From Trichoplax adhaerens (taxonomy: Eukaryota > Placozoa > Uniplacotomia > Trichoplacea > Trichoplacidae), in assembly GCF_000150275.1 (NCBI RefSeq), contig NW_002060946.1, positions 7,778,441-7,842,440 on the forward strand: a stretch of 64,000 nt of DNA. Reading direction: 5' to 3'. Of this stretch, positions 36,211 through 55,999 are shown piece after piece (within the stretch, counting starts at the first letter, position 1; each line of letters begins with the position of its first letter). The notes under the pieces were generated by a model. The model saw only the letters and a list, made by a program, of their open reading frames with translations. It did no database searches and was not told where the DNA came from. A program made the position numbers and the translations under genes.

Positions 36211-36618
36211 TAAAATAGAAACTCACTAAATAACTCTTTCCATTCTAATTCCGATACTACAGCGTATAACACTGTCACAGTACTGTACACTAGTGTACAG
36301 TACCGCAATATCATGTCAGCTTACATACTGTACTGTAGACTAGCTTTCATTTGTTCATACGTAGAGGTTAGGAAAACTTTTTCTTTAACCTTAACTCTAT
36401 GGTTTCGTTAATAATTTCTATGACTAAGACTATATGATAGAACGAGCAAAAAGTAATATGAAATACAGCAAGATCCAGCCGATACTGGTGAGTATTCCAC
36501 TGTGCTGTAGTTATTCAAGATTACACTAAGCTGAAAGTCAAGTATTAAATTAGAAACTCATTCAAGAAATATTTCTACTTCAATTTCGATACTACAGTGT
36601 ATAACACTGGAACAGTAT
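36211..36618. repeat. Diverged direct repeat, offset 335 bp
   Basis: About 73 bases from 36211 recur from 36546 with a constant offset of 335 and no indels. The shared blocks are TAGAAACTCA and GATACTACAG.GTATAACACTG. The first copy runs straight into the 24-bp palindrome at 36280. This looks like two units of a larger, decayed tandem repeat. Confidence 0.6.
36280..36303. repeat. Perfect 24-bp palindrome
   Basis: Each half reads GTACTGTACACT, joined to its exact reverse complement with no loop. It is made of the same ACTGT/GTAC words that dominate the 46.8-47.3 kb block. Confidence 0.9.
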
Positions 36619-38371
36619 TGGAGTATTTACACTTTCCATGGCTACAAAGTATGAATGTGAAGACTATGATTTCTATACCATAAATTGACAGAACTCAGTA
36701 TGTACAGTACACTTCGATTAAATTCGGTCTCTTTGCTAAAGTTAGTAAAACACTATCCTGCATCACAGCAATAGAGTATTGTTTTACTAATAATCACTGA
36801 AGAAATCGAGCCGAGGAGCTACAAATAGTGTTCCCCATTCCATTCGGCTATTTCGAAAGAGGCGACAAAGTCTTCCAACATGCCTAAGTCGTCCAGTACG
36901 CACTAGACTGCTTGTAAGTAAAGCACTGTCATGTCAATTCTGACCATAAAGTACTCGGATTTTCCAATGTTTCCTTCCTTTTACCTCGTAGTACAGTAGG
37001 GGATAAAACTAAAGAGGAAGACTTTAGTAGCTTTAGTGTACGTCTACACCTTTCTGATCAGGCGCTAAGGGGAAAAGGGGGACCAAATTTTAAGATTTTG
37101 TCCCATGCCTGAGATCTTCTTCCAGTTGTCCTTGCCATATGGTGCACGGACAGACAACATCCGTAGCATAGTACTACTGTACAGTGTACAGTACACTGTG
37201 CAGTATGTTAAGTAAGGGAGGTTAGAAAAGGACGCTCTTGGCAGCATAGAAGATGTCAACAATGTTATGGAGATGGGGCGCTTACTTGCAAGAAAGATGA
37301 AACAAAGTTTGCTACCTTATCGTTGATAATTGTTGACTATTTGTGGTTTATTCAAGCTTTCAGTACATCCGAGTTACAAACAACACTGATAGGTTGTGTT
37401 CCCAATTGCAAAGGCAATCGTTATAGCGAGAAATCATTCGTTGTTGGCCATTACCTTATCCCTGCAATTCGCTTTCAAGCCGGTAAGTGTTGACGACTGG
37501 ACGATAGAAAATACTGTAATGGAGACTTATTATGAAAGGAAGAATAGGAAACGGTAGTAGTTGTTAAACCGATAATCTTATCATTCCAGTTAAAACATAG
37601 TCGATCCAATGGAAAGAGACGATCAGGTATGCACAAGTTGTAACACTACAGCATGGAAAGTCCATTTATTATGGAAAGTTGCATGTATAGGACGTTGCAT
37701 CTGCTGTACAGCATATTTGCTTTGATGATGTTTACTATATTCCCCCCTTCCGGGTGGTACACATTCAGGGCAATTGCTCGTCGAGAGCTGCGCTATCCCA
37801 CCCATTAAATATCATCTAGACGTAGATGGAAACATGCTTATTTATTTCTTTCTAGCCGCGATATGCCACATAATGAGTGTGCGAGTTGAGAACATTGAAC
37901 ATTAAATCGACTCTCGATGGAGTTTCATTCGACAAATCGGGAATCGGCCATTCCCTTGAGGTGACTGGTCGATTGACCATGGGGAATTAAATGCAATCAC
38001 GGAAAATTGTGAAGCATAATTATCAATGAAATCAAGCTACTTTATAAGAGAGATTCATCCATTTAATTGGCGCAGATTTTACTTTACCCAACCCATCGTG
38101 ATTTTCTGCGAGCACTTTACGAAACTCTTCGGTCGATCGTAAAATAAAATTAATGGCACGATGCAGTAATATTGTACTTTATACAGTGTACTGTATTGTA
38201 GGTAGTTCCTGGATAGGCATCTTCTGATATATCGTCTATGCTATCCTCTGTATTGCTTGACTTTTAGCCATTATATCTTAAATCTCGCCGTATTACTCCA
38301 TAGAGTCAATTAGAATTGTATTCCAAATTGATTATAGTCTAATTGATTATTTTACAGTAAATTACCAGAAA

Positions 38372-41817
<3,446 letters not shown>

Positions 41818-43281
41818 ATCTCTATTAAATTCAAGGTGCCTCAGCATACTCATTTGTACATAGATGAATTTGATAATCTTCTCCGCACATTTATAGTTAT
41901 TACATGGTCAGGTAATCTGCTGTCGTTGACCTGTACTTCGTAGTAGAACTTTCAATTATTACCAATTATACTATCCAAACTAAAGTGTATTTAACTTATA
42001 TAAGTGTTGCTGCCGGTATTTAATGATCCCATCATTTACTTCAAATAATTGCCATTATGTCTTCATATAATGTCCAATTACAATTGTATGCATACCATAC
42101 CAAAATGTAGCTCTAACAGTCTAACCATCTCTAGGCGATTTATATATTGTCTAGTGAAATGCCAGCTGCAGTTTCTATCGTATTGTATAAATATTACATT
42201 TCACGTCGCAGTTTGGCGTAGTCTTAGACTATATTCTGTGATATCAAGTTAATGAATACTATATTGGTACGGATCGATTCTTAATCACAATTAAAATCGG
42301 CTTGAGTAATTCTAAATTGCAATTATTATACTTTAAATCAATAAAGGGTTACGTTGCTAATCTTGTATACATACAAGTACGTAACAATCATTGATAATTT
42401 ATAATATTTCCATGTCTTTTATTCTTGGGATGCAAAAGAACTTGGCACAATTAACTTTCGCTTGGATGCTGCAAGGATCATGTAGAAATTGCTAAGAAAG
42501 TGTTTATGATCGTAATTTGTCTGGAAGTATGCGCATCACCCATGAAATCATCAAATTGATTACACTCTCAGATATTATAGTTTTTTTCCGTGTAGCTACT
42601 ATTCTTAATGGCCTTTAAATAAGTAAGCCAAGGAACATTTGTTACAGTATTCGTAGCATGACAGCAGTGCCGCAAAGTTAAATATCATTGCCACGACCCA
42701 TTAGTAATTGCAACAATAACACAATATTTAATCCTTTCTACTATCCCAAATGGCTACTATTTAATATTAATTCCTTCATGATCATGAAAATTGGACAGAC
42801 ATAACCTTAAGGATATACTTTGATTTCAGTATCATTAAGCAGTTATGTTAACATCTAAATGAAATAAATCTACATATATATATATATCAGTCGTACAATT
42901 ACATTATATTTCCTCAAAATTACATGGCATCTTAAACTGGAAAGAATATAATAGCATTCACAGCACCACTTATTCATTAATCAATTTAATACAAATTCAA
43001 CTATCTCAGAATAGAAAATCCAGTTATTAAATACTTTTACGACATATTTTTAAGTTGTTAAATATACGAATTATAAACCAAAGTTTTTTTTACAAGAAGT
43101 GTTATACACTGTCACCTACTACCGTACATTAATTGCAATGATTACTCGGTACGAATTATCAAAGAGGAAATATCAGGGTCCAAGTCAAGACATAAACAGA
43201 AATGGTTTAAAGAGTTAACAATGGATCAACTATATGATAAGAAATACGGTATGCACATAGCGAAATATAGGGTATTAAAAA
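41818..43281. other. Intergenic DNA between convergent genes
   Basis: This holds the 3' flanks of DCAF8 (+) and the KAT7-like gene (-), which point toward each other. ATTAAA lies a few bases past the DCAF8 stop (about 41825) and AATAAA at about 42342. A short (AT)n run lies at about 42872-42888. No other gene is seen. Confidence 0.6.
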
Positions 43282-46264
<2,983 letters not shown>

Positions 46265-48510
46265 GGCTCCAATATGAGGTATTTAGCATGGACTGTACGT
46301 CGAAAATGTGTTCAAAATTGCAATGAGCAAGAGTAAAATTTGAATGTTTTGCAAGAAAACAATTTGCTAATTCTGTATTACCGAATGACTACAGTACTTC
46401 TGGCAATGTTGGAATCTGTAGACTCTGGACTACAGTACACAGTACTGTACCACGATTACTGTGGTATGGACTGCTGGACAGACATATTCTCCATCCTTTC
46501 GTCAAGATATTCGAGGTGTCAAACCCTTGGTTATGATAGTACTTACGTATCCAAAAAGTCAATTTTAAATTGACTGATTTTCCCCTAAAACAGGTACTGA
46601 GTTCTTCTTGGGAACAGTTGTATACGATCATAAATGGTATTTAAATTAGTGCAAATTAGTCGTAAATGGTATTTCAGTGAGTACCAGCACTTTAGAAAAG
46701 AGACACGAAAGATCGACATACTGTATCCTAAGTAGCATCGTCTTTTTCGATATTTATTTGATCAGAAAAGTCTGTCTGTCTTCCCGGTCATGAATTACTG
46801 TTCCTTGGACTGAAAGAGTGCCTGACTGTACTGTACTCAGTGTACTGTACAGTGTACTGTACAGTACAGTACAGTGAATCACTGAATCTACAGTACTGTA
46901 CTGTACTGTACTGTACAGTACAGTGTACAGTACAGTATTCTACAGTACTGTCGTCTATAATTACAGTACAAACTAGAAGAGAAGAGAAACAACGCTTTGA
47001 ATGGTAAAGTACAGTACGCTTTGTATGGTACTGTACAGTATACTGTATCCTGTACTGTTAGGAACTGCTAGCAATACATGGACTGACCCTGGACTGACTT
47101 TCCTTGGACTGAAAGAGTGCGTGACTGTACTGTACACACTGTACTGTACAGTGTACAGTGTACAGTACAAACTGGAAGAGAAAATATACTTTATACTGTA
47201 TACAGTATCCTGTATCCTGTGCTGTTAGGAACTGCTAGAAGTACAGTACTGCACCCTTTCCTCGGATGGACGGACTTTGCATACCAGAGCCAGGCGAAAA
47301 TATCGAAAAATAATTACTCAGTATGGCTCTTCCGTGTCCGTTTTCCAAATCATTCTCATTAATTGGACCAACATTGATGATCTAAAGTGACTACTTCAAA
47401 GCAGAGCTTACTAACACCAAATACAATACAATTTAATATGACTTTATTTAGAAAAATCAATCAATTCAGAATCGACTGTCTACACACTAAAGTACTGTCA
47501 TAATGAAGTGTTGGGCACAATTTGGTGATCAAATTTAGCTTAATGTCTGTCCGTCCAAATTTGACCTAATTTCCGGCGTTAGCCAATAACAGCAACACCC
47601 AAGAGAATAACCTTGAATTCTTGATCAAGGCCATAACAGGAAATAGGGGCTCATCATGATGGAGTATTCGTAGAATGATACTAGAGCATAGCATCACAAA
47701 GAATATAGTTGTTAGTTTCAATTAGGACGTGGATCACCAAACATACTAACGGTTAGCAGTTTCGCTATCGTCTTTCACCATAAGAATAATAAAAGAAACC
47801 GCGAAACGAATCCTTCATGTCCATGGTCAGGACTAGGAATTATTAATTTGTTCAACTCATGACCCCCGTGAAGGTGTTAAGGGATATTTGATATAAGGAG
47901 AGAAACAGTTATTTCACAATAAAATACCTAAACGACATCATCATCACTCAAATAAATAATTTAATATTACTTATTAATAATTATTACTATCGACTGTAAA
48001 CAGGGCATCAAGTGAAAGCAATCCATATCTGTTCTAAAGCAGCCGTTAATATTAGGCGTACAAGTATGCCTTTACTATTACGACACTTAAGTTAAGTGTT
48101 CGTAGACACAAAAACTTTTAGGTATTTTCTCGAACCCTATTAGCGAGTATGCGTATTACTGATGGAGAGCGATTTTGCTCATCGATTTAATAGTTTGTCA
48201 TAATAGAAGCAATAGCTTATCTCCATTTTCTAGGTATATGCATAAGGCCAACAAAGAGTGCTACCTATTCAGTCAGTGAACAAGCAAAATTGATGCTCAT
48301 CTAGGAAATATTGTTAGTGTGCAATGGAATCTATCTTCAGCTACAGTTACAAATGTGCCAACAATTGCCATACGATGTTAGAAATGATCCATTAAAGTTA
48401 TTATAACGATAGCAGAACTACAACAACTGGCCTACATACGCGTATGCGATACCCGTATTTACTAGAATATATTTTTTTTTTTCATGCGTGGGCAATAGCA
48501 AATTAAAATC
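46265..48510. other. Region between KAT7 start and a GPCR, repeat-rich
   Basis: This should contain the KAT7 promoter (right of 46264) and the promoter of the plus-strand GPCR (left of 48511), so the two genes diverge. No other gene is seen. The open frames at 46340-47362 are translations of the ACTGT/GTAC repeat block. Confidence 0.55.
46801..47255. repeat. Two tandem units with self-complementary ACTGT/GTAC tracts
   Basis: Unit 1 starts at 46801 and unit 2 at 47100, both with TTCCTTGGACTGAAAGAGTG. Each then runs through a tract built of ACTGTAC/GTACAGT words (densest at 46825-46950 and 47120-47167), AACT[AG]GAAGAGAA, and CTGTTAGGAACTGCTAG. Unit 2 is shorter (about 155 against 299 bases). 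Because the word ACTGTAC...GTACAGT is its own reverse complement, the tract can fold into many alternative hairpins on either strand. A related stretch at about 46420-46480 precedes it. Confidence 0.8.
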
Positions 48511-49548
48511 ATGACAAGTAATATAAGCGGCTCCATTATCAGTCAAGGATTTTTCTATCAAGTAAAAATATTTCGTATTGGCCTTAGTCTAGCGACTGCA
48601 GTAATTTTTACAGTTGGTTTGCTAGGAAACTTATGTGTCATAGCAACACTAACAAGGATTAGAAGAAATAAATATAATTCATTGATGTACTACTTAATTC
48701 TAAATTTAGGCATATATGACATTTTAGTCATTTTAATTATATTGCCAACATTTACGGTTCGAAATTTAAAATTTTTTTGGCCCTTCGGCTCACTTTTATG
48801 CTATTTACTAAATAACTTAGCCGTTTTATTAACGATCGGCTCAATTGCAACGATGGTAGCTATCGCCATGGATCGCTACTGGGTTGTACTATACGCTGCA
48901 AGTCCAGTTCGTCGACAAATACCGAAAAAGGTTGTAACGGTAATCATTTTTGCCATTTCCTTCGTAGGTACTATTCCATTTATGATATATACCGCTTACG
49001 ATACCTCTCTACCGGCATTACCGCAATGTACTTTAACCTTTTCATCCAATTTGGCATCTGACGTCAAGAAATTACAGGTTTTCTCTGCAATTACTTTTGG
49101 AATGCTTTTTGTAGCCCCTCTATTTATAGTCAGTGTGATATATTATCGCTTACTCATTATTCTGCGGCGACGATCTAGGAATAGCGATGAAAGAATATCT
49201 CAAACCTACATTAAGGCTACAAGAAAAACCATCAAAATGGCTATACTGGTCAATATGATGTTTATAATGTGCTGGATACCATGGTATACGTGCCTCCTCA
49301 CTTCACTTTACTACAAAAATTTGCCATTAACTCTTTATTTAAACTATTATATCATACTGACAGCTGCAAACACCATCACTTTCTGCCATAGTGCTATAAA
49401 TCCTATAATATATGCTGGCTTTATGCATGACTTTCGGCAACCATTGCTACATCTCTACTTATTAATGATTCACTTAAGGCGTTACTTCATGATCAGATTG
49501 AACATAAAATCAAGTAATAATGCAGTTAATCCATTAGACATTGAATAA
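48511..49548 (+). CDS. Intronless class A GPCR with canonical motifs
   Basis: The 345-residue receptor has an N-terminal sequon (NIS, residues 4-6). TM1 ends in GN (39-40). TM2 contains LNLGIYD, with Asp70 a few residues past the usual TM2 Asp site. Cys97 and Cys173 form the expected disulfide. TM3 ends in DRY (121-123), TM5 has the conserved Pro (203), TM6 has CWIP (254-257) and TM7 has NPIIY (297-301), followed by a basic helix 8 and a short tail. TM4 lacks the usual Trp. It is closest in this window to the receptor at 56000-57073, sharing TMVAIA-DRY, Y-AYDTS/Y-QYDTS, PQC in the second loop and TRKTIKM/NRKTIKM before TM6. General style resembles peptide or amine receptors; ligand unknown. 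The start is the only suitable Met before TM1. Confidence 0.92.
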   Translation: MTSNISGSIISQGFFYQVKIFRIGLSLATAVIFTVGLLGNLCVIATLTRIRRNKYNSLMYYLILNLGIYDILVILIILPTFTVRNLKFFWPFGSLLCYLLNNLAVLLTIGSIATMVAIAMDRYWVVLYAASPVRRQIPKKVVTVIIFAISFVGTIPFMIYTAYDTSLPALPQCTLTFSSNLASDVKKLQVFSAITFGMLFVAPLFIVSVIYYRLLIILRRRSRNSDERISQTYIKATRKTIKMAILVNMMFIMCWIPWYTCLLTSLYYKNLPLTLYLNYYIILTAANTITFCHSAINPIIYAGFMHDFRQPLLHLYLLMIHLRRYFMIRLNIKSSNNAVNPLDIE

Positions 49549-52318
49549 CAAACGATAATTATTGAACGGCTAGTAATGTCATCAATTAACAAAATCAATA
49601 ATGATATGCATCTAAATCATTTATTGTAATTCTACTATTGTTAGCTGATAGTAATATCGTCAAAATAACTAATAATTAACGTGGCTAATACAACGGTCTA
49701 TCTGCGATCATTATACAAATTACGGTATTTGGCATAAAGGAATATTATGATACTAAAATAATAACGTATGATACAGTCTACTTAATTATTATTTTTATTC
49801 ACCATTTGTGGCTCATTCTTTCAATATTCCACTATATACCTACTAATATTATCTTTAAATTATAAATATACTCTCACGGTATATTTCTCAGATGTTTATC
49901 TTAATATGCATTTATCCAGTATTATACTGCTTTAAAATAAAATCGGATACAATGTTATATTTAAATTTATCATAAACCTTATTTCATGAAAATTGGCTAA
50001 CAACACGATGATATAGCAACAAAAACAAGCGTCCTAAAATTTTCATTGAGGTTATCTCTCATTTCAACAGTCAAGCTATAAGAAATCAAGTGCACTAACA
50101 TAATTTATAATATATGATTTCAATTATAAAGAGTTAATATATACGCTCCATGAGCATACATAGTGTACATTACAGAAGCTACGACTATTCATAACTAAGA
50201 TAATATATATTGAATCCAGTTCTTAACTCTGACGTGAAGTTTATTACATGAAGGTTTGTTTTGATGAGTAGCTTTAAAATTTAATTACTTAATATTATAA
50301 CTTCACTTCAATGACCTTCTTATAAACTCATAATCGTAACTTCGTTGATTAGAAATCATAGATTGATTTTGATGTTTATAAGCATAGAATTATCAATAAG
50401 CACAATTCAAATTATACTTGTTTCAAATCCATTCCGCATTTATATTAACTGAATACACGTATATCACTTTCAAGTATTAGCCAGATACCAAGTAATTCTC
50501 TGTAATTGGATATTTTGAATTTAAATTTAAATTCATAATAAAGATAGAGTCGGCTGCAAATCTTCGCTGGCGCGGCTAGTGGAAGAATATTAATTCAGAT
50601 TTGGATGTCCCATATTCCGAAATGAAACACTGTCAGATTTATACATACCATATTTAAAGTTATCGTTTCTTATTGACATTTTTACTCTAACTATCCTTTA
50701 CATAAAATAAAATTGACAATTAGCAACTAAATGTTAAAGTTAATTCATTCTTTTGCTCCATGAAAGATCAGATATAAAGTAGACATTATTGGTCTTAGTT
50801 TGTTATAGATTGTTACACAGAGTCTTTTTCTACTAATAATTTCACAAATCAGATCGTATGCTATCATCATGCTTATAAATATGCTCGTAAAGTATTTAAG
50901 AAACAGCATATCGCATCGCTTTAGATATAGTAGTACTCATTACATCAATCAACGACTTTCTCTATAGTTTTTCTTATTTACTTCTGAAATTTAATGATAT
51001 ACCTCATTACATGGCAATAAATATTCATAGCGTTATGCAATCTACTTTTTATGTAGCATGCCAAGCAATTATACCATAAGCCCCAACTAAATTACTTTAT
51101 TTATTATAACAGATTATAATATTTCGAATTAACATTATGACTCTTGTTTATTCTATTTTTTAACAATGTAACTATAAAATGCAAGTATTAGTCATCAACC
51201 CACGTACAATAATAATAAAAAACTACAACTATCAAAATACGATACAGTTTCAGCAATAATCTATATAGTTTTTATACTAAAATAAAATAAATGATAGCGT
51301 GAATACCAGTAGTATTCACTGTTACTAAAATACTAATGGACATTTCACTTTTCTATTATAATAGAAGGTGAAGCTTAGTTACTAAAGCATTTAAGTCTAC
51401 ATTACAATATGGTATAGCTTTTGAAGCTTTTTTAGCTACAAGACAAATGAGAATAATGATCAAATGTTTATGACACATAGTAAATTCAATACGACCAAAA
51501 TTGCCAAAGTTACCGTGAATTAATAACGTATTAATTTTAATTTTAATTTCCAGCTACGAAACGAATTTGCCAACAAGTATAATAAAGTAAACCGTAATGA
51601 AAATCTTATAAAAGATATAAAATGCAACGGTTGCAATCCTGATATTATATTAAATTTTCTGTATGACTTGGAACACTTTGGTAAATTGCGTTGGAGTTTT
51701 GTTCACTTTAAATTTCGAAAGTCAAACTTACTTGGAAAGCACTTCAATAAACTGTCACTCCTACATATTTCCTTAAAGAGATATCGAAACTTTATACCAT
51801 TTGGAAGCTTACAAATACAATAAAGAATAGTCTTAATATCGTTAAACTATAAATAATTTTCGTTTAAATTCATGAAATGGCAATTAAGTATGAAATATAA
51901 CCATGGTTTAGTAACGGTTTAGAGTTTAGAAATGAATTTAAACAAATTTAATTAAGATAATTATAATTATTTTTTGGACATTTATTATACACAAGAATTA
52001 TTCAGAGACTAATTTACCGTACCAATAAACTAAAATTGCTTATACTGATTGTAATATCAGCCACTACCATTGCTATGACATATGTCGAAATGATTAACTA
52101 TCAAACCTAATATACACTCGATTCTAGTCAGTCAAACTCATCTGGGTTGCTGTTAGTAGTTGCCATTTCCCTGGTTGGTCTCAAATAAAGAGCAACCTAG
52201 GACTAGCAGATATCGGTCAAGTATTGATTGTTTGTGTAGAAGTTGTCCAATTAGTACATTAGTCGGAGTACCTCGAGAATTTCCCGCATCTGCGGATGAA
52301 ATAGTTCTCATACTATAC
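49549..52318. other. AT-rich intergenic DNA
   Basis: No gene is recognised. A GC-richer 40-base patch lies near 50549-50585. The stretch ends at the LTR copy C. Confidence 0.55.
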
Positions 52319-52870
52319 TGTAATGTAACTTAGTATTGTGATTGTAGACTGTTAGCCATGTTTAGTATAACGTACGGTAAATATTTATCCTAAGAGATAT
52401 TTGGTAGCCATAACTATAGATTGCAGTGGTATAGACTCTATACTAGAGTACAGATGACTATATACAGTAAGGTCTTGAGTTACTAATAAGGCTATAGGTA
52501 AAAATAGAACTGTAAATCGTATATTGGGATATGGTCAATTTATTGTACTTTGACCGGTGTGAATAATGTCGACGTAAATACTGTAGTCGTATCCATATTG
52601 GATTAATGATGGTCCGCAGTAGAATAGTGTTACTAAGAATAATTTAACTATGTGTAAAATAAGGTAAAAGGTTGTCATGCGGATTGTAGCTGCGAATGCT
52701 ACAATAAGTATAAAACCATGCAACTTTAGATTATTCTGTTAGTTCGTTCTAGAAATCTTTATTAGTAATATTCGGCTAGAGTAGAGCTGTGTGTAGTTAA
52801 TCTTTATATAAGATTCAATAAAGCCCTTATTTTTCTAAAATTTGGAATTTCGTGATCGGTATATATCACA
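52319..52870 (+). mobile_element. Solo LTR, copy C, without target duplication
   Basis: A 552-bp copy of the LTR family runs from TGTAATGTAACTTAG to ATATATCACA, with TATAAAA at 52709-52715 and AATAAA at 52817-52822. It is highly similar to copies A and B over its whole length. Unlike them its flanks differ (TATAC on the left, AATAT on the right). Either the duplication has mutated, or the copy arose by recombination between LTRs of different insertions, which would join unrelated flanks. Confidence 0.86.
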
Positions 52871-55800
52871 AATATGTTAAAAATACTGAACGGTAGCACT
52901 ATCATCTGCGTAATGTAATAATATCGCATATTGTCTGCTAGGATAAATCGCTTTAAGTTTATCACATTAAAGTTGAATTCATTTCGTGTAATAATTGCTT
53001 TCTTAATATATCTCTAATTTAATTGAACTTGATGTTTAAGATATCGCATGAATCGCTGCAACTGTTAAAGAAGCTAAATAGGAGAGAAAGAAAATTAGCG
53101 ATCTATGGACTGGTTGATTAATAATTAATTTTGTTACGTTGAGCTTTTAGAATCCCTAAGAATTATAGTTGCTACATTACTGGCTTTAACTTACTAGACA
53201 GTAATAATCTAGCAAATTTAGCCAATTTAATTTTTTTATTCTAGATACTTATTCAATGGTCTATCTTTTTTAAATGATCGCTCACATTATTATTTACAAT
53301 TTCTTTATCGATCAAACTCACAGATTGTTCTATCATCTAAGCATGTATCATTATCCATTTAGTGTCTAAATTTCTTGCGCAGTTAGGACTATTTGTATAG
53401 GTAGTTGCTACGGAGCAAAGCACCGTACTTGCTAATTAAATAGATTTTGTTAGTATTTAGCTAATGGATCATATTTGTGTGACCGAAAGTAGTAAAGAAC
53501 TACCATACAGTAGATCTCCAGGTGTGGTGGAGCAAGGCATAAGTAATCTATTAGTTTAGTGTAGTAGTTTGCAACATAAGTTTGTGACAGTAGTACTTTA
53601 GAGCAATTTATCTATGCATACTAAGCAGACCATAAATATGTGGCATTTGCATTACAATTCATTTCTATAAAAATATTTCAAACTTATTACAAAGTACATA
53701 CTACGTTCTACTTAGCCTATCTAATACCATTATTGACAACCCATATTCTATTAATTAATAATTAATGTAATTATACCTTACGTCAACTAAATATACCGTA
53801 CACATTGGCGTTACTTACCAGTAATCGCTCCATAATGCAAGTCAGGTGATTACTCTATATATTACTATTAACATAGCACACTATTACTTGTGGATACTAT
53901 TCAAGCTTTCTATAGTGAATCTAATGCAATAGATTACTGATTATTAATTTATGCTATTTAAATAATACCAATACTCCCATGGCATTTACTTCAATTCGAC
54001 GCTTGATAAACATCACTTACCCGCAGGCATCATTCGAAAACAATGTGACTTTATTTTTTATTTACAAATCATTTCATTATCCAGCATTATATCTTATAAG
54101 CGTCGCCCAGTAATATATCATGGGTTGGCCATAAGTCGATTCAGCAATTATATAAACTTGAATATTAATGCCAAAAAAACGAATCCTTTTTGATTATGCA
54201 ACACTTTATTGCAAACAAATTCAAACAGTAGCATTTATTTTAAGAAATTGTTTGTTAGCAATAACCAAAAATATTTACATCTTGCTCACTTATTTTCATA
54301 GGGTTGCGTAGCAATGTTGTAACCTTCCTCGAATAAATCAAAATAGTGCAAAACTAGATTCGTTGAAGGAACTTATAAACGCTATCATGAACTAGGCCAT
54401 CGAATCAAATATCAGATAATATACTATGAAATGCTACTAATTTTACTGTCACTATTTTTTAACTCACACCTTAAGCTGTGACGTTTATAACATCAATTAA
54501 AACTTATCGAGTTCACTTTAATATTTTCCATTTTTGCTTATCAATCATAGCCTCAAACTAAGTATTTATTTACTTGTAACGACCAGACGTCGTCATAATA
54601 CCGCATAATTAGATAAGTATCTTTCATAGATATTTATAGGTTTTCTTGAATTTAATCCACTAGCAATAGATTTTAAATAGAGAAATTATAAATCTTTACA
54701 AAACCACTCACAAAACAGAATATTTTTACCTAATGAAATGTAACTTAGTGCTTTTATTTACTAGTACAAAGTTGTATCACAGTTGGATTTCTACACGATC
54801 TAAATATCAAGAGGATAGTTTAAGCTTTCCTCATTTAAATAGGTGGGTGGCCTTTCGCCAATCATCATTTAATATTGTACTTACGATAATATATCATCTT
54901 AAACAAACAGGTTGTTTTTCTCTAATATTTTACAAAGCTATTCTTTAATTATATAGCGTCTCTATTGAATGATCACTTTATATTTTGATTTCCGACTTCA
55001 TTTACATGACAATACTAGGCTTGGGCTAGTTAATAAATAATTAAACCTTCTCCATCAATCAAATTTCTTCTTCTTTCTTTTAATAAATTAATGAGGTCAC
55101 TGATACTTATGTCATCCAGCTATTTCTAGTGTCTATCTAATATGATTACTTACAGTAACAAGTGATTGTCGAATTGGTAGTCAAGTAAATTATGTTATGA
55201 TGGTATAAAAGCATTGTTAAAAGCAAGCCATGATAGCGCACATTATTGCATTGACCAAAGGCAGTGAATAACAAGTCAGCTAATAGAGATTGTTAATCAT
55301 TTGATATTATTTAATCAAATCCGAATCAAGATTAACTTTAAGTCGATCAATCCTGAAATAGTACGACATCTTTTGTTTCATTGAAGGGGAAAGAGACTAT
55401 CGTTGGCCTGTCAATACGGTAGAGGAAGTTGTAGTGTTAAAGTAAGAAATAAAAGCTTAATGAAGAAAAAATAGAAAGATTAATGCAAGACTGAAATTAG
55501 CGAAAAAATATACAGGAAACTTTGATTACCTATCGAATAGTAACGTTCAACGGAAGTAAAATCTTCATTTTCAACGTGCTAACAACTATAAAAACCCGAC
55601 AATTACATTTTCTGCTAACAGCTTAAAGGTCATCTATCAAAAGTGGACTAGCGTGATTTGTTCTCATAAAATATAATTTAAAATATTTTTACTAAAGCCA
55701 ATTCTATACCTTGGTTCACTTGACTCTATAATAGAAAGTCACTAGTCTTTGTTTGCGGTTAGGCTCGTAAAGCATCGTGAAAGCGTCTATAAAAGAATCT

Positions 55801-55999
55801 TAAACGATATATAATTCATTCATAAGAATTCTTTCTTATTGGTCTTAGTAGAAAGAAAGATTGGTATATACCTATTGATACGAAGACCTTTAACCACTAT
55901 TTTGTTACTAATCCAATTTGTACACTTAAACAATTTTTGCTATCGTTATTAAATTAGACTTTAATGTGAATTTAGTGGCCGGCAACAAATTTTTTCGAC
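52871..55999. other. AT-rich intergenic DNA upstream of a GPCR
   Basis: No gene is recognised. The frame at 54733-54948 is chance. The promoter of the receptor at 56000 should lie at the right end, but nothing in it is clear enough to call. Confidence 0.55.

Larger units (their letters stand above)
33866..38371. other. Gene-free stretch with palindromic and duplicated DNA
   Basis: No gene is recognised in 4.5 kb upstream of DCAF8. From about 35 kb the DNA is less AT-rich than elsewhere and contains GTAC/ACTGT palindromes (around 36271-36346, 37171-37205 and 38176-38200), like the block at 46.8-47.3 kb, plus a 335-bp-offset direct repeat. A minus-strand frame at 35130-35267 has fair protein character but no recognisable family. 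Frames at 37065-37262 and 37623-37805 look like chance. The DCAF8 promoter, and possibly a 5' exon, should lie at the right end. Confidence 0.45.

Noticed and set aside
46340-47362. Several overlapping frames on both strands
   Set aside because: They are translations of the ACTGT/GTAC repeats (Leu-Tyr-Cys-Thr-Val patterns) and are open because the repeat lacks stop codons in some frames.
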